A stretch of 64,000 nt of DNA, taken from assembly GCF_030263935.1 (NCBI RefSeq), contig NZ_CP127162.1, positions 1,559,501 to 1,623,500 of the forward strand, read 5' to 3'. Position numbers and translations under genes: made by a program. Below the pieces are notes generated by a model, which did no database searches, had not been told where the DNA came from, and was given only the letters and a program-made list of their open reading frames with translations. Within the stretch, counting starts at the first letter, position 1. Each line of letters starts with the position of its first letter. This stretch comes from Paenibacillus polygoni. Lineage in GTDB: Bacteria > Bacillota > Bacilli > Paenibacillales > Paenibacillaceae. Below are positions 1-9,188 of the stretch, one piece after another.

Positions 1-297
1 GGTTCCTGTGTTCATCGCTTGCTTGAAGATAGATGCCGTTCCTGCCATCGTTGTATCAAACAGCGGAACCAGCTTCATAAGTGATTCCCCTGGGGACGAA
101 GTGACAATAGGAGCAGGGAAATCGGGCAGCTGTACACTATCCGCAATGTTTACATAATCAATACCGTGTAATTTAAGTCTATTAATATCGGAATCATTAA
201 GGAGAGAGCCTGCTGGCATCAGCTGCACACCGGAATGATTAAATGCATCACTTTCCAGTAACTGACCGGGCTTAAGATCGGTGACATGTAATCTCAA
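1..297 (-). CDS. HD-GYP family protein, N-terminal part only (cut by window edge)
   Basis: An open frame runs off the left edge; its first 99 codons are visible. The protein begins LRLHVTDLKPGQLLESDAF and aligns by eye with the N-terminus of the complete HD-GYP protein at 2741-3856 (LRLVPIAMLEPGMKLG). Both share the pattern RL-x(7)-PG and a following ILxxxGI(D/R)YV element, which is typical of the region before the HD-GYP catalytic domain. The start is a TTG at 297-295 with AAAGGTGG 9-10 bases upstream. The HD motifs lie outside the window, so activity cannot be judged. It lies 85 bp downstream of moaD-moaE on the same strand. The paralogue call is inferred from the N-terminus only. Confidence 0.6.
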   Translation of the reverse strand, partial: MRLHVTDLKPGQLLESDAFNHSGVQLMPAGSLLNDSDINRLKLHGIDYVNIADSVQLPDFPAPIVTSSPGESLMKLVPLFDTTMAGTASIFKQAMNTGT

Positions 298-382
298 ACA
301 AATAAACCACCTTTAAGCATTGAATTTAAAATGATCATAACAAGAAAAAAATGGTATGACAATGACTTGTTAAAGGAAACGG

Positions 383-1114
383 TCATATTTTGGGATTCCA
401 CGGTCCAGTCTGATGGCCCTTCCACTCGGACCCATCTGCCCATACTTCTTTTTTCCATATAGGCACAATTTCTTTTAGACGTTCAATAGCGTATCTGCTG
501 GCATCATAGCAATCAGCTCGGTGAGGAGAAGATACTGCGATGACTACACTAACCTCTGCAATTCCTACTTTACCCAGTCGATGGGAGATGGCACACCGTG
601 TTCCAGGCCAGCGTTGGTCTATTTCTTGTCCTATCGTTTGCATCATAGATAAAGCCATAGGAATATAAGCTTCATACTCAAGGAGAATTGTCCGCTGATC
701 GCCTGTCATTTCTCGTGTGGTACCAACAAAGGATAGGGAAGCTCCATGATTCGGAGTAATAACTTTATCGGTTACTTGTTCCACAGACAGCGGAGCGTAA
801 CCAATTGTATATAGACCATCTGATGTTGTATGGATCTCTTCATGTTCAGCGGACCTTGAAGTAGTTCCATCTCCACCAGAAACAGGCGGGATGAGGGCGA
901 CTTCATCGTCTGAATTCAGCAGCGAATGGGAGGGTGCGTATTCTTGGTTTATGGCAATAATCGCACTTTCGATTAGTCCCGCAGCATCCGGATACTGATG
1001 AATGAGTTCTTCTTTTACTTGCCCTGCTGTTGTAGATTCTGTTAACGTAAGTTCGACTCTGGATTTGCCAATTCTTTCAGCTATTCCAGCAAATAATAAA
1101 ACGGTTATTTTCAT
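383..1114 (-). CDS. MoaD-MoaE fusion, molybdopterin synthase
   Basis: This 243-aa protein joins both subunits of molybdopterin synthase, which inserts two sulfurs into cyclic pyranopterin monophosphate during molybdenum cofactor synthesis in the cytoplasm. Residues 1-81 are a MoaD-type ubiquitin fold ending in PPVSGG (glycines 80-81). Residues 82-98 form a linker. Residues 99-243 are MoaE, with the conserved FVGTTR-like strand, the SSPHR segment and the lysine-rich PIWKKE active-site element. In stand-alone MoaD the terminal glycine carries the thiocarboxylate; here it is internal, so cleavage after Gly81 is expected, as reported for mycobacterial MoaX. The start ATG has GAGGTGA four bases upstream. 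No other moa genes lie in the window. The assignment is strong; processing is inference. Confidence 0.9.
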   Translation of the reverse strand: MKITVLLFAGIAERIGKSRVELTLTESTTAGQVKEELIHQYPDAAGLIESAIIAINQEYAPSHSLLNSDDEVALIPPVSGGDGTTSRSAEHEEIHTTSDGLYTIGYAPLSVEQVTDKVITPNHGASLSFVGTTREMTGDQRTILLEYEAYIPMALSMMQTIGQEIDQRWPGTRCAISHRLGKVGIAEVSVVIAVSSPHRADCYDASRYAIERLKEIVPIWKKEVWADGSEWKGHQTGPWNPKI

Positions 1115-1246
1115 TTCTTCACCTCATTTTTGCTTGGTAAACCCTTTTAATATATCATATCTTACATAGAAATGTTATGCTTATCTATTAGAGGAAACAG
1201 GAAATAAGGACCAGGCTGTATCATTTTTCCGGAGGAGGGAACGAAG

Positions 1247-2695
1247 ATGAACGTTTCACAAAAACAAATACTTACCATTCTTCACACGAATGATATCCAT
1301 AGTCATTTTGAACAAATGGGCTCGCTCGCAGCGATGATTCATGAAGCTAAAGAACAATCTTCATCCGGAGAAGAAGTGCTCGTTCTTGATATAGGAGATC
1401 ATATGGACAGGATGGCCGTAGAGACAGAGGGCACGATGGGCGGTGCAAATATTGATATCATCAATATGACAGGCTATGATGCGATTACAATCGGAAATAA
1501 TGAAGGTCTAACATTTACAGCAGACATTCTTGATCAGGCATATGCAGGAATTTTATGTCCCGTTGTTTGTGGGAACCTCCTATTAAAAAGCACAGGGAAA
1601 CCTCCCCTATGGATGAAACCCTATCATATCCTCAATAAAGGCGGGATTCGGATTGGACTCCTCGGAGCGACTGCTCCGTTTAATTCTTTTTATGAACTAA
1701 TTGGGCTTGAAGCACTTGATCCGATGGATACACTCCGAAGTCAGGTTGCCGAGATAAGGGATCAGGTTGATATTGTGATTGTATTGTCTCACTTAGGTAT
1801 TATGATGGATGAGAGAATAGCCGAAATAATAGAAGGGATTGATGTGATTCTCGGGGGACATACACACCATGTGCTTAAAGAACCGCTGCTCATTAATCGT
1901 ACTGTGGTCTGCGGCGCAGGAAAATACGGTCAGTATTTGGGGAAAGTAACCCTCGAACGTCATCCTGGACAGGAGCGTTTTTCTTTGGTTTCTGGCGGAT
2001 GTTATCCGGTAAATGAGATGCTTTTAGATGAAAATGTAACTGCGGCCATTCTTGCTCATCGTGAGCAGGCTGAGATGAAGCTGAGCCGGACGGTAGCGAT
2101 TACAGACAGAGAACTTCCGATTTCTTGGGATGTGGAATCCCCCTTCGGTAATTTATTAGCTCAGGCAGTAAGACAATTCACAGGGGCAGAACTCTCTGTT
2201 GTGAATGCAGGTCAGCTTTTAGGAGCGCTCCCAGCAGGAAATATTACGGAGGGTATGTTACATTCTTTATGTCCATCTCCCATAAATGCGTGTACAATTC
2301 AGTTAAAGGGATCAGATTTGCGCAACGCGCTGGAACAAAGTCTCCTTCCTGAATATAGAGAGCTGGTATTTAAAGGTTTTGGCTTCCGAGGTTATCAAAT
2401 GGGAAATTTGTGTCTCGATGGTGCTGAAGTATATTATGATGATTCGCTGCCACCTTATCATAAGATTACAGAGATTTGTGTTCAAGGAACGGTTCTTAGG
2501 GATGAGCAGCTTTATAAAGTAGGAACGCTTGATATGTTTACATTTAATATTGGTTATGAAAGTCTGTCTTTAGGGACCGATTTATCCTATCGATTACCCG
2601 AGTTTATTAGAGATTTGCTCGGTATAGAACTGCAAAGACCAGAGTCACTAGAAGAAAGTTCGTCAGCCCGTTGGCATCAAGTCATATCGAGGTAA
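1247..2695 (+). CDS. yunD: YunD-like metallophosphoesterase / 5'-nucleotidase family protein
   Basis: This 482-aa protein belongs to the UshA/5'-nucleotidase family. The N-terminal half is a calcineurin-type metallophosphoesterase with metal-binding motifs in order: HTNDIHSH (residues 13-20), DIGDHMD (about 48-54), GNNEG in the place of the usual GNHE, LSHLG, and GGHTHH. The C-terminal half, from about residue 285, is the substrate-recognition domain, with VNAGQL in the usual position. There is no signal peptide, so it is probably cytoplasmic, like B. subtilis YunD and unlike secreted nucleotidases. The substrate is not known from sequence. The ATG follows CCGGAGGAGGG at good spacing. It lies 45 bp upstream of an HD-GYP gene and may be co-transcribed with it. 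Confidence 0.8.
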   Translation: MNVSQKQILTILHTNDIHSHFEQMGSLAAMIHEAKEQSSSGEEVLVLDIGDHMDRMAVETEGTMGGANIDIINMTGYDAITIGNNEGLTFTADILDQAYAGILCPVVCGNLLLKSTGKPPLWMKPYHILNKGGIRIGLLGATAPFNSFYELIGLEALDPMDTLRSQVAEIRDQVDIVIVLSHLGIMMDERIAEIIEGIDVILGGHTHHVLKEPLLINRTVVCGAGKYGQYLGKVTLERHPGQERFSLVSGGCYPVNEMLLDENVTAAILAHREQAEMKLSRTVAITDRELPISWDVESPFGNLLAQAVRQFTGAELSVVNAGQLLGALPAGNITEGMLHSLCPSPINACTIQLKGSDLRNALEQSLLPEYRELVFKGFGFRGYQMGNLCLDGAEVYYDDSLPPYHKITEICVQGTVLRDEQLYKVGTLDMFTFNIGYESLSLGTDLSYRLPEFIRDLLGIELQRPESLEESSSARWHQVISR

Positions 2696-2740
2696 AGGAA
2701 CGGTTAGAGAGCATTTTAATGTAGGCAGGAGAGGGTGACC

Positions 2741-3856
2741 TTGCGTCTTGTACCCATTGCTATGCTTGAGCCGGGGATGAAACTCGGCAAGCGAATATAT
2801 AATGATGAGGGTATGGTTTTACTCAGGGAACAAATTGAACTGACAACCCATCTGATCAAGCGAATCTCTCAGTTGGGTATTCGTTATGTATATATTCAGG
2901 ATCCTCATATGGAAGATATTGAGTTTCCTGTTATGTTACGAGAAGAAACTAGGATCCGAGCTATGAAAGAGATTAAAGAGCAGTTCACCAGTCTAGCAGG
3001 CGGTAATATGAAAAATAAATATCCTTATTTAGGGAAAAAATTTACCGGTGTGATGGAGCTGATCCTTGAGGATATTTGTTCTCAGCCGGGTGTTATGATT
3101 ATGATGACGGGAATGCATACCATGGATCACACTTTGTATGATCATTCGCTTAATGTTTGTATTCATTCTTTGATTCTTGGTAAGGCACTCGGTTATGACA
3201 AAAACAAACTGATGGAGATCGGTCTTGGTGCGATGCTGCATGATATAGGAAAGACTCAAATCCCTCCTCATATTTTGCAAAAGCCAGGAAAGCTGACTCC
3301 TGAGGAATATGAAATCGTAAAGAATCATACGTTATATGGATTCAAACTTTTAAAAGATGAACCTGGCATCCCTTTATTATCGGCACATTGTGCACTTCAG
3401 CATCATGAACGAATGGATGGTCAAGGTTATCCTCAAGGGCTAAAGGGATCGGATATTCACGAATATGGCAAGCTGCTTGCACTTACAGACTCTTATGATG
3501 CCATGACCACAAACCGTATATACCAGAATGCTCTGCTGCCTCATCAAGCTGTGGAAATGCTGTTCGCGGGTTCAGGAACACTCTATGATCAGCATATCTT
3601 GGAGGTTTTTAGGGATTACGTAGCTATTTATCCAATCGGTCTTACGGTACAGCTTATCACCGGGGACACGGCAGTTGTTGTTCGTATTCATCCTGAAGCG
3701 CCGCATCGCCCCGTTGTTCGAGTTATTACAGATTCGGAAGGCAGGAAGCTGCATACTCCGTATGATCTTGACTTAATGGAACATTTATCCGTTATGATTG
3801 CGGGTGTGGGCGGGGAGGCAGTAATGATGACTTCGGAAGAGCCTCAGTTTACATAA
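2741..3856 (+). CDS. HD-GYP domain c-di-GMP phosphodiesterase
   Basis: The C-terminal two thirds is an HD-GYP domain. It carries HDIGK and, further on, HHERMDGQGYP, which matches the HHExxDGxGYP signature, so both the HD metal site and the GYP loop are intact. The family hydrolyses cyclic di-GMP to GMP. The N-terminal ~100 residues have no recognised sensor and no membrane segment. I place the start at TTG 2741 rather than GTG 2735, because the GTG overlaps the ribosome site AGGAGAGGG. TTG also gives an N-terminus (LRLVP) matching the TTG-started paralogue at the left edge. The product is then 371 aa. It follows yunD by 45 bp. No GGDEF gene is nearby. Confidence 0.88.
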   Translation: MRLVPIAMLEPGMKLGKRIYNDEGMVLLREQIELTTHLIKRISQLGIRYVYIQDPHMEDIEFPVMLREETRIRAMKEIKEQFTSLAGGNMKNKYPYLGKKFTGVMELILEDICSQPGVMIMMTGMHTMDHTLYDHSLNVCIHSLILGKALGYDKNKLMEIGLGAMLHDIGKTQIPPHILQKPGKLTPEEYEIVKNHTLYGFKLLKDEPGIPLLSAHCALQHHERMDGQGYPQGLKGSDIHEYGKLLALTDSYDAMTTNRIYQNALLPHQAVEMLFAGSGTLYDQHILEVFRDYVAIYPIGLTVQLITGDTAVVVRIHPEAPHRPVVRVITDSEGRKLHTPYDLDLMEHLSVMIAGVGGEAVMMTSEEPQFT

Positions 3857-3879
3857 CGAGGTATTTTTGTTGGGTAAAC

Positions 3880-3997
3880 GAATCAATTTCATAATACCTT
3901 TAGTTGCTTTAATTAGGACTATAGATAGATCAAAATGGTTTTATTTGTCTATATATAGTTACAAATTTATCGTTTTAATGAGTTATGAAATTGATTC
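3880..3997. repeat. MITE-like 118-bp palindromic element
   Basis: The element is bounded by a perfect 15-bp inverted repeat: GAATCAATTTCATAA at 3880-3894 and its complement at 3983-3997. It is flanked on both sides by the direct repeat AAAC (3876-3879 and 3998-4001), as a 4-bp target-site duplication would be. A second pair of arms, 3918-3929 and 3948-3959, matches at 11 of 12 positions and sits exactly 23 bp inside each terminal repeat, so the whole unit can fold as one interrupted hairpin. It has no coding capacity. It occupies most of the gap between the HD-GYP gene and yfkAB. A regulatory hairpin is the alternative reading. Confidence 0.5.
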
Positions 3998-4079
3998 AAA
4001 CAGATGTGATATACGAAATGAATAATGTTAAGGATTGCTTTATGCGGTCCGTTTATTTTAGGAAGTAAGGTGAATTAAA

Positions 4080-5222
4080 ATGAGTTTATTAAATCATGAA
4101 ACAAATTCTTTGCAAAAGATTTCTCCGTCTTATGATCCATGGGATCCAATTATGTCACTGCGAAAATATGGGCAGCATAAGCTGACAAGTGTAGAGATGA
4201 CAGTGACTCACTTGTGTAATATGCGCTGCGAACATTGTGCGGTAGGAGACATGCTTGTCATGAAAGAGGCGCCTGCACTGCCTGTGTCTGAGATGATCAA
4301 GGCACTGGATCAGGTGGAGCATCTGGAAACGATTAGTCTGACAGGCGGAGAACCAAGTTTTCTCGAAAAAACGGTAGATGAAATGATTGTACCGCTGTTG
4401 AAATACGCAAGAGAACGGGGAATAAGATCCCAGATTAACTCTAACCTGACACTTGACCTGAGTCGTTATGAGAAAATGCTGCCTTATCTTGATGTTATGC
4501 ATATTTCATTTAATTATCTAAGTGCTAAGGATTTGCATGAGGTCGGATTTACAAACAGTCCGCGGCCGGTGAGTTATGATATAGCAGCAAGAATGTACGA
4601 TAAAATGATGGAGAATTCTTTGAAACTGAGTGAGCAAGGAATGTTTATATCTGCCGAATCGATGATTAATTATCGCACGCATGATAAATTAGCTGGTATC
4701 CATCGTTTAATTGGACAGATGGGGGCAAAACGTCATGAAGTGCACCCGATGTATGCATCTAACTTTGCTGCTTCTCTGCCGGTACTTTCATTAGATGACA
4801 TGCGTGCAAGTATCCATGGACTGCTGGACGCCAGAGACAAGGACATGTGGATGTTATTTGGAACCTTGCCGTTTTACGCTTGTAATGGGGGAGAAGAAGA
4901 TCGCAAGCTGATTACAAGACTGCATAAAGAGCCGAATGTGACGGTACGTAATGATCCGGATGGTCGTAACCGGGTTAATGTGAACATGTTTACTGGTAAT
5001 GTGTATGTTACGGATTTTGCAGATATCCCTGCCTTCGGCAACATTAAGAATCAGAAGCTTGATGATATTTTTGAAGAATGGACGACAAACCATCCACTGA
5101 ATCAGACCGTAAACTGTTTTTGTGATGCTGCTCAGTGCTGTGGGCCTAACCTGCTTGTAGCAGATATGTATTATAAGGATGTCGATTTCAAAACAAGAAA
5201 AGCATTCTCTGATATCGTATAA
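4080..5222 (+). CDS. yfkAB: Radical SAM protein YfkAB (CxCxxxxxC motif)
   Basis: The 380-aa protein has the radical SAM 4Fe-4S motif CNMRCEHC (C46, C50, C53), followed by LTGGEPS, the SAM-binding glycine-rich element. Near the C-terminus the cluster CFCDAAQCCGPN is an additional cysteine motif of the kind that defines YfkAB, and a SPASM-like auxiliary cluster role is possible. The family's reaction is not established to my knowledge. The ATG has AAGTAAGGTG about 9 bases upstream. It is flanked by the MITE-like element and by a strong terminator, so it appears monocistronic. Family recognition is confident; the function is unknown. Confidence 0.85.
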   Translation: MSLLNHETNSLQKISPSYDPWDPIMSLRKYGQHKLTSVEMTVTHLCNMRCEHCAVGDMLVMKEAPALPVSEMIKALDQVEHLETISLTGGEPSFLEKTVDEMIVPLLKYARERGIRSQINSNLTLDLSRYEKMLPYLDVMHISFNYLSAKDLHEVGFTNSPRPVSYDIAARMYDKMMENSLKLSEQGMFISAESMINYRTHDKLAGIHRLIGQMGAKRHEVHPMYASNFAASLPVLSLDDMRASIHGLLDARDKDMWMLFGTLPFYACNGGEEDRKLITRLHKEPNVTVRNDPDGRNRVNVNMFTGNVYVTDFADIPAFGNIKNQKLDDIFEEWTTNHPLNQTVNCFCDAAQCCGPNLLVADMYYKDVDFKTRKAFSDIV

Positions 5223-5273
5223 TTGAATGAGCTTACGTAAATATAAGATTACGATCAGGCAAAATAATAAAGG

Positions 5274-5312
5274 AGAGGCAGTCACGTCATATACGTAACT
5301 GCCTCTTTTTTA
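5274..5312 (+). terminator. Rho-independent terminator after yfkAB
   Basis: AGAGGCAGT (5274-5282) pairs with ACTGCCTCT (5298-5306) and is followed by a run of T. It lies between convergent yfkAB and the P-type ATPase gene. The T-tract on the minus side is poor, so it mainly serves the plus strand. Confidence 0.85.
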
Positions 5313-5322
5313 GATTTATTCG

Positions 5323-7983
5323 TTAAGAAGCAGCCTGATCATTTTTACGCATGCTTACTCGTATGAATTTAATTACTTCCATCAGCAGTACGGAGCCGAG
5401 GGCAAGTCCACCGGCAATAAGGAATTCATTCCATCCAAACGTTGATGGAATGGAGAAGATACCGCGTACGGCAGGAAGCAACGTAATTCCGTATAGAACG
5501 AAACATAGCAGGACGGCTCCAATCACATATTTATTGGACAAGAAGCCTACCTGGAAAATCGTTTGCTGGCTCGAACGTGCGGCAAAGGTCTGCAGGGTAC
5601 GTGCCAGAATCAGCGTTGTAAAGGCCATAGCTACACTCATCTCCGGCGAATGCTGTAGACCGATATACTGGGAGACAATAACTGCGATCCCGATAAGGAG
5701 ACCTCTGGTAATCACTGCAGTAAGTGTTCCGCCGGCAAAAATACCTTCGTTAATATCACGCGGCTTGCGCGACATTACATTTGGTTCTGCTTTTTCCATC
5801 CCTAGGGCGATGGCAGGAAGTGAGTCATTCGCCAAATTGATGAACAAGAGCTGGATCGCTGTAAATGGATTAATCCAGTCCACAATTAAGGCGAAGAGAA
5901 TCGCTATAATGGCACCTAAATTTCCCGCAAACAGATAAGCGATTGCTTTCTTAATGTTATCAAATACAGTACGACCTACTTCAACGGCGTTAACGATAGA
6001 AACGAAATTATCATCTGTCAGAATCATGGCAGACGCATCTTTAGCTACGTCCGTACCACTCCCCATTGCAACCCCAATATCTGCTTGCTTTAATGCAGGA
6101 GCATCGTTAACTCCGTCACCCGTCATCGCGGTAATTTGGCCTTTTTTCTGCCAAGCACGAACAATTCGAATTTTATTCTCAGGTGATACACGGGCATAGA
6201 CGGAGATATGTTCTAACTTCTGATCAAGTTCTTGTTCAGACATGGCATCTAGCTCTTGACCTGTTACTGCAATATCTCCTTCACTCATGAGTCCGATATC
6301 TCGTCCAATAGCCTCAGCTGTTGTTTTATGATCGCCTGTAATCATTACCGTACGGATTCCTGCTTTCTTGGATTCCATAATCGAGTCAAAGACCTCTTCA
6401 CGCGGAGGATCGATCATTGCGGTAAGACCGACAAGAACAAGGTCATGCTCGTCATTCACACTAACTTCAGTGGTCTCATTAGGAATATTTTTATAGGCAT
6501 ATGCCAGAACGCGGAGCGCTCGTTTAGAGAACTCCTCATTTTGATGACGAAACTGTTCGATTATTTCCTCTGTGAGCGGTTGTTCTTCACCGTGGATGAA
6601 GACACGATTACAACGACTGAAGAGTACGTCAGGTCCGCCTTTTGTTAAAATTGTTTTCTGTCCATCAAACGTATGGATGGTAGACATCAGTTTTCGATCC
6701 GAGTCAAAAGGAATTTCTGCTTCCCGTGGGAATTGGTCCCGAATTTCACGGTAATGTTTGTTTTTATTATTGCTAAACGCAATAAGCGCAATCTCCGTTG
6801 GGTCGCCGAGTTCTTTTCCTTCTTCATTGATATGGGAATCGTTACAAAGGACAGCAATGTGCAAAAGTCTTCGTTCTGCAGCGGTTAACGTATCTGGATC
6901 ATCCGGAAATTCTTCTTTGGTTCCTTCAGGCAGATAATAATCGACCACGGTCATTCGGTTTTGAGTCAGCGTACCCGTTTTATCCGTACAAATGACGCTT
7001 GTTGAACCTAGAGACTCAACCGCAGGCAATTTACGAATAATCGCATGCTGCTTTGCCATTTTATTCGTTCCTACGGAAAGAACAATTGTGACAATGGATG
7101 ATAAAGCTTCCGGTATTGCAGCAACGGCAACCGCAACAGCGAACATAAGAGCATTCAGGATCGATGCTGTCATATCTACGGAATTATTGTTAAAGTAAAT
7201 ACGCGCTGCCTCTACGCCGAAAATAATAACGGACAGGATGAGGATGAAAACCCCTAGTTTTTTACTGAATTTATCTAATTTACGCTGAAGCGGTGTTTGC
7301 TTAGATTCTGCACTTTCGATCAGACCCGCAATCTTTCCAATCTCTGTTTGTTCTCCGGTAGCGGTAACGACAATCGTTCCTCGGCCGTAAACGGTAAGAG
7401 CACCGCTAAATACCATATTGAGGCGGTCACCAATAGCCGCTTCACCCTCAATAGGCTCGGTATGTTTCTCAACCGCTTCCGATTCACCGGTCAGCATTCC
7501 TTCATTTACTTTTAAGCTGCCGGATTCGATGACACGACCATCTGCAGGCACGTTGTCTCCTGCCTCAAGGAGCACAATGTCGCCGGGTACAAGTTCTCTC
7601 GCAGGTATCGTTACACGTTGTCCGTCTCGAATGACCTTCGCTTCCGGAGCAGATAGGTTTCGAAGGGCATCAAGTGAACTTTCTGCTTTTCTTGTTTGCA
7701 CAACACTAACGATGGCATTAAGAACAAGAACAAGGAAAATAATTAAAGATTCAATATATTGCCCAAGGAAAAGCTGAACAGCAGCTGCAATAAGAAGCAC
7801 AATGACCATAGGGTCTTTAAAGTTATCTAAAAAAAGTTTCCATAGGGGATCTCGATCTTTTGATTTCAGTTCATTATAGCCTTCTGAATCCAGTCGTTTT
7901 TGTGCTTCTGTACTGGAAATCCCTTGTTCTGAACTATTTACTTTGCTGAGAACTTCTTCTTTACTTTGTTGATAGTAATTCAA
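5323..7983 (-). CDS. P-type Ca2+-transporting ATPase (P2A type)
   Basis: This 886-aa membrane pump has the full set of P2-ATPase motifs: an N-terminal cation ATPase domain, LTGES (about 164-168), the phosphorylated aspartate in DKTGT (D334), TGDGVNDAP in the hinge, and about ten membrane helices. Cation-site residues point to calcium. M4 carries IPEAL (290-294), a variant of the PEGL of SERCA, and M6 carries NLANDSLPA, which keeps the Asn and Asp that bind calcium. B. subtilis YloB, similar in length, is the closest family member I recognise. The start is TTG with GGGAGGG about 10 bases upstream. It is transcribed toward yfkAB. Family assignment is sure; ion specificity is inferred from M4 and M6. 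Confidence 0.9.
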   Translation of the reverse strand: MNYYQQSKEEVLSKVNSSEQGISSTEAQKRLDSEGYNELKSKDRDPLWKLFLDNFKDPMVIVLLIAAAVQLFLGQYIESLIIFLVLVLNAIVSVVQTRKAESSLDALRNLSAPEAKVIRDGQRVTIPARELVPGDIVLLEAGDNVPADGRVIESGSLKVNEGMLTGESEAVEKHTEPIEGEAAIGDRLNMVFSGALTVYGRGTIVVTATGEQTEIGKIAGLIESAESKQTPLQRKLDKFSKKLGVFILILSVIIFGVEAARIYFNNNSVDMTASILNALMFAVAVAVAAIPEALSSIVTIVLSVGTNKMAKQHAIIRKLPAVESLGSTSVICTDKTGTLTQNRMTVVDYYLPEGTKEEFPDDPDTLTAAERRLLHIAVLCNDSHINEEGKELGDPTEIALIAFSNNKNKHYREIRDQFPREAEIPFDSDRKLMSTIHTFDGQKTILTKGGPDVLFSRCNRVFIHGEEQPLTEEIIEQFRHQNEEFSKRALRVLAYAYKNIPNETTEVSVNDEHDLVLVGLTAMIDPPREEVFDSIMESKKAGIRTVMITGDHKTTAEAIGRDIGLMSEGDIAVTGQELDAMSEQELDQKLEHISVYARVSPENKIRIVRAWQKKGQITAMTGDGVNDAPALKQADIGVAMGSGTDVAKDASAMILTDDNFVSIVNAVEVGRTVFDNIKKAIAYLFAGNLGAIIAILFALIVDWINPFTAIQLLFINLANDSLPAIALGMEKAEPNVMSRKPRDINEGIFAGGTLTAVITRGLLIGIAVIVSQYIGLQHSPEMSVAMAFTTLILARTLQTFAARSSQQTIFQVGFLSNKYVIGAVLLCFVLYGITLLPAVRGIFSIPSTFGWNEFLIAGGLALGSVLLMEVIKFIRVSMRKNDQAAS

Positions 7984-8275
7984 TACGAATTTCCCTCCCT
8001 TGTTATTCTGACTGCCAAAGATGTAAACCAGGCCTGAAGTCTCTTTTGCCTTATGTATATTTTAAGTATCAGCAAAAGAAAGTAATGATCTCTCTTCGTG
8101 TAATTTCTCCACACCCTCCTCTTGTTATGCTTGAATCATAAATACTCTGTTCATTACCCGCATAAATAAAGGGAGATATCAAATTTTTCAGTTAAATATA
8201 TATCTTTTGTGAATTGAGCCACTTCAAATGAGTAAGGAAATTGATCCGCTCCATTTATATTTTACATAACCCAGG

Positions 8276-8305
8276 TTTACATGACTGTTAAAAAATGCGT
8301 ATCAT
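8276..8305 (+). promoter_or_regulatory. Candidate sigma-A promoter for the HAD phosphatase gene
   Basis: TTTACA (8276-8281) and TATCAT (8300-8305) are 18 bp apart, each with one mismatch to consensus, 57 bp upstream of the gene start. The remainder of the divergent gap 7984-8362 is AT-rich and shows no other feature I can support. Confidence 0.45.
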
Positions 8306-8362
8306 ATACATAGATCGTTATGTACTTCGAAATATTTTTGTTACGGAAAGGATGCTGCAATA

Positions 8363-9049
8363 ATGAATCAAATGGTTACCCTCAAAAAGCCGGAGGCCAT
8401 GATCTTTGATATGGATGGTACTCTTTTTCAAACAGAATCACTTCTCATCCCAGTTTATCACCGCCTGTTTGATATCTTGAGGGAGGAAGGTCATCATGAA
8501 GGTCCAACTCCGCCTGACGAACTTATGCTCGGATGTCTTGGAATGCTGCTGCCGGATATTTGGAATAAAGTAATTCCGAATGCCACAGATGAGGCGAAGG
8601 CTCGTGCAGATGAGCTTCTTTTGCAGCTTGAACTAGAGGATCTTAAAGCAGGTTCTGGAGTCCTTTATCCGGGAGTAAAAGAAACACTTCAAGAGCTTCA
8701 CAGCAGAGGTGTCAAACTTTTTGTAGCAAGTAATGGACTAGAACATTATGTAAAAGAGATAGCAGGAATCCACGGAATCGCGGAATGGTTTGACGATCTA
8801 TACAGTGCAGGTGAATTCAGTACCGCTTCAAAAGTAGATCTTGTGAAGCTGCTTTTAGATAAACACCAAATTAAAAATGCATGGATGGTAGGAGATCGTT
8901 CTTCCGATGTGGAAGCAGGGGCCAAGAATGGTCAGACTGTTATTGGCTGCGCCTATGCTGGGTTTGGTAATGAAGACGAACTTAAGGGTTCAAATGCATA
9001 TATAAATGACTTCACAGAGCTTCTCGAGCTGTACAACCAAGCTGAGTAG
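8363..9049 (+). CDS. HAD superfamily hydrolase (subfamily IA phosphatase)
   Basis: The 228-aa protein has HAD motif I as FDMDGTL (nucleophile D16, acid D18), a helical cap from about residue 25 to 95, motif II in FVASNG, a motif III lysine in STASKVDL, and motif IV as MVGDRSSDVEAG. This is the layout of phosphoglycolate phosphatase/beta-phosphoglucomutase-like enzymes. The substrate cannot be read from the sequence. The ATG follows AAAGGATG at about 10 bases. It is monocistronic, ending at a strong bidirectional terminator shared with the convergent ATP-grasp cluster. Confidence 0.85.
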   Translation: MNQMVTLKKPEAMIFDMDGTLFQTESLLIPVYHRLFDILREEGHHEGPTPPDELMLGCLGMLLPDIWNKVIPNATDEAKARADELLLQLELEDLKAGSGVLYPGVKETLQELHSRGVKLFVASNGLEHYVKEIAGIHGIAEWFDDLYSAGEFSTASKVDLVKLLLDKHQIKNAWMVGDRSSDVEAGAKNGQTVIGCAYAGFGNEDELKGSNAYINDFTELLELYNQAE

Positions 9050-9089
9050 ATAAATTAGGAATACCTATTGAATGAAGTCTGCATAATAA

Positions 9090-9178
9090 AAAAACAAGCC
9101 GCTATTGTTATATGCTTTCCTGCATGAAGGATGAAACGCTCCTTCAGTGGACAGATATAACATAGGCGGCTTGTTTTT
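9090..9178. terminator. Bidirectional terminator between HAD gene and yheC/D cluster
   Basis: A long hairpin: 9090-9113 pairs with 9155-9178 over about 24 bp with few mismatches around a core ACAAGCCGC/GCGGCTTGT. A nested TGAAGG/CCTTCA stem lies in the loop. A and T tracts on the outer sides give U-runs on both strands, so it can end the HAD transcript and the minus-strand five-gene cluster. Confidence 0.9.
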
Positions 9179-9188
9179 GGCATATCTT

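Noticed and set aside
5351..7777. Plus-strand ORFs opposite the P-type ATPase gene
   Set aside because: They are antisense frames of a clearly conserved gene, without ribosome sites or recognisable domains.
8190..8250. Second copy of the MITE-like terminal repeat (GGAAATTGATCC)
   Set aside because: It shares only about 8 bases with the repeat end and has no inverted partner.
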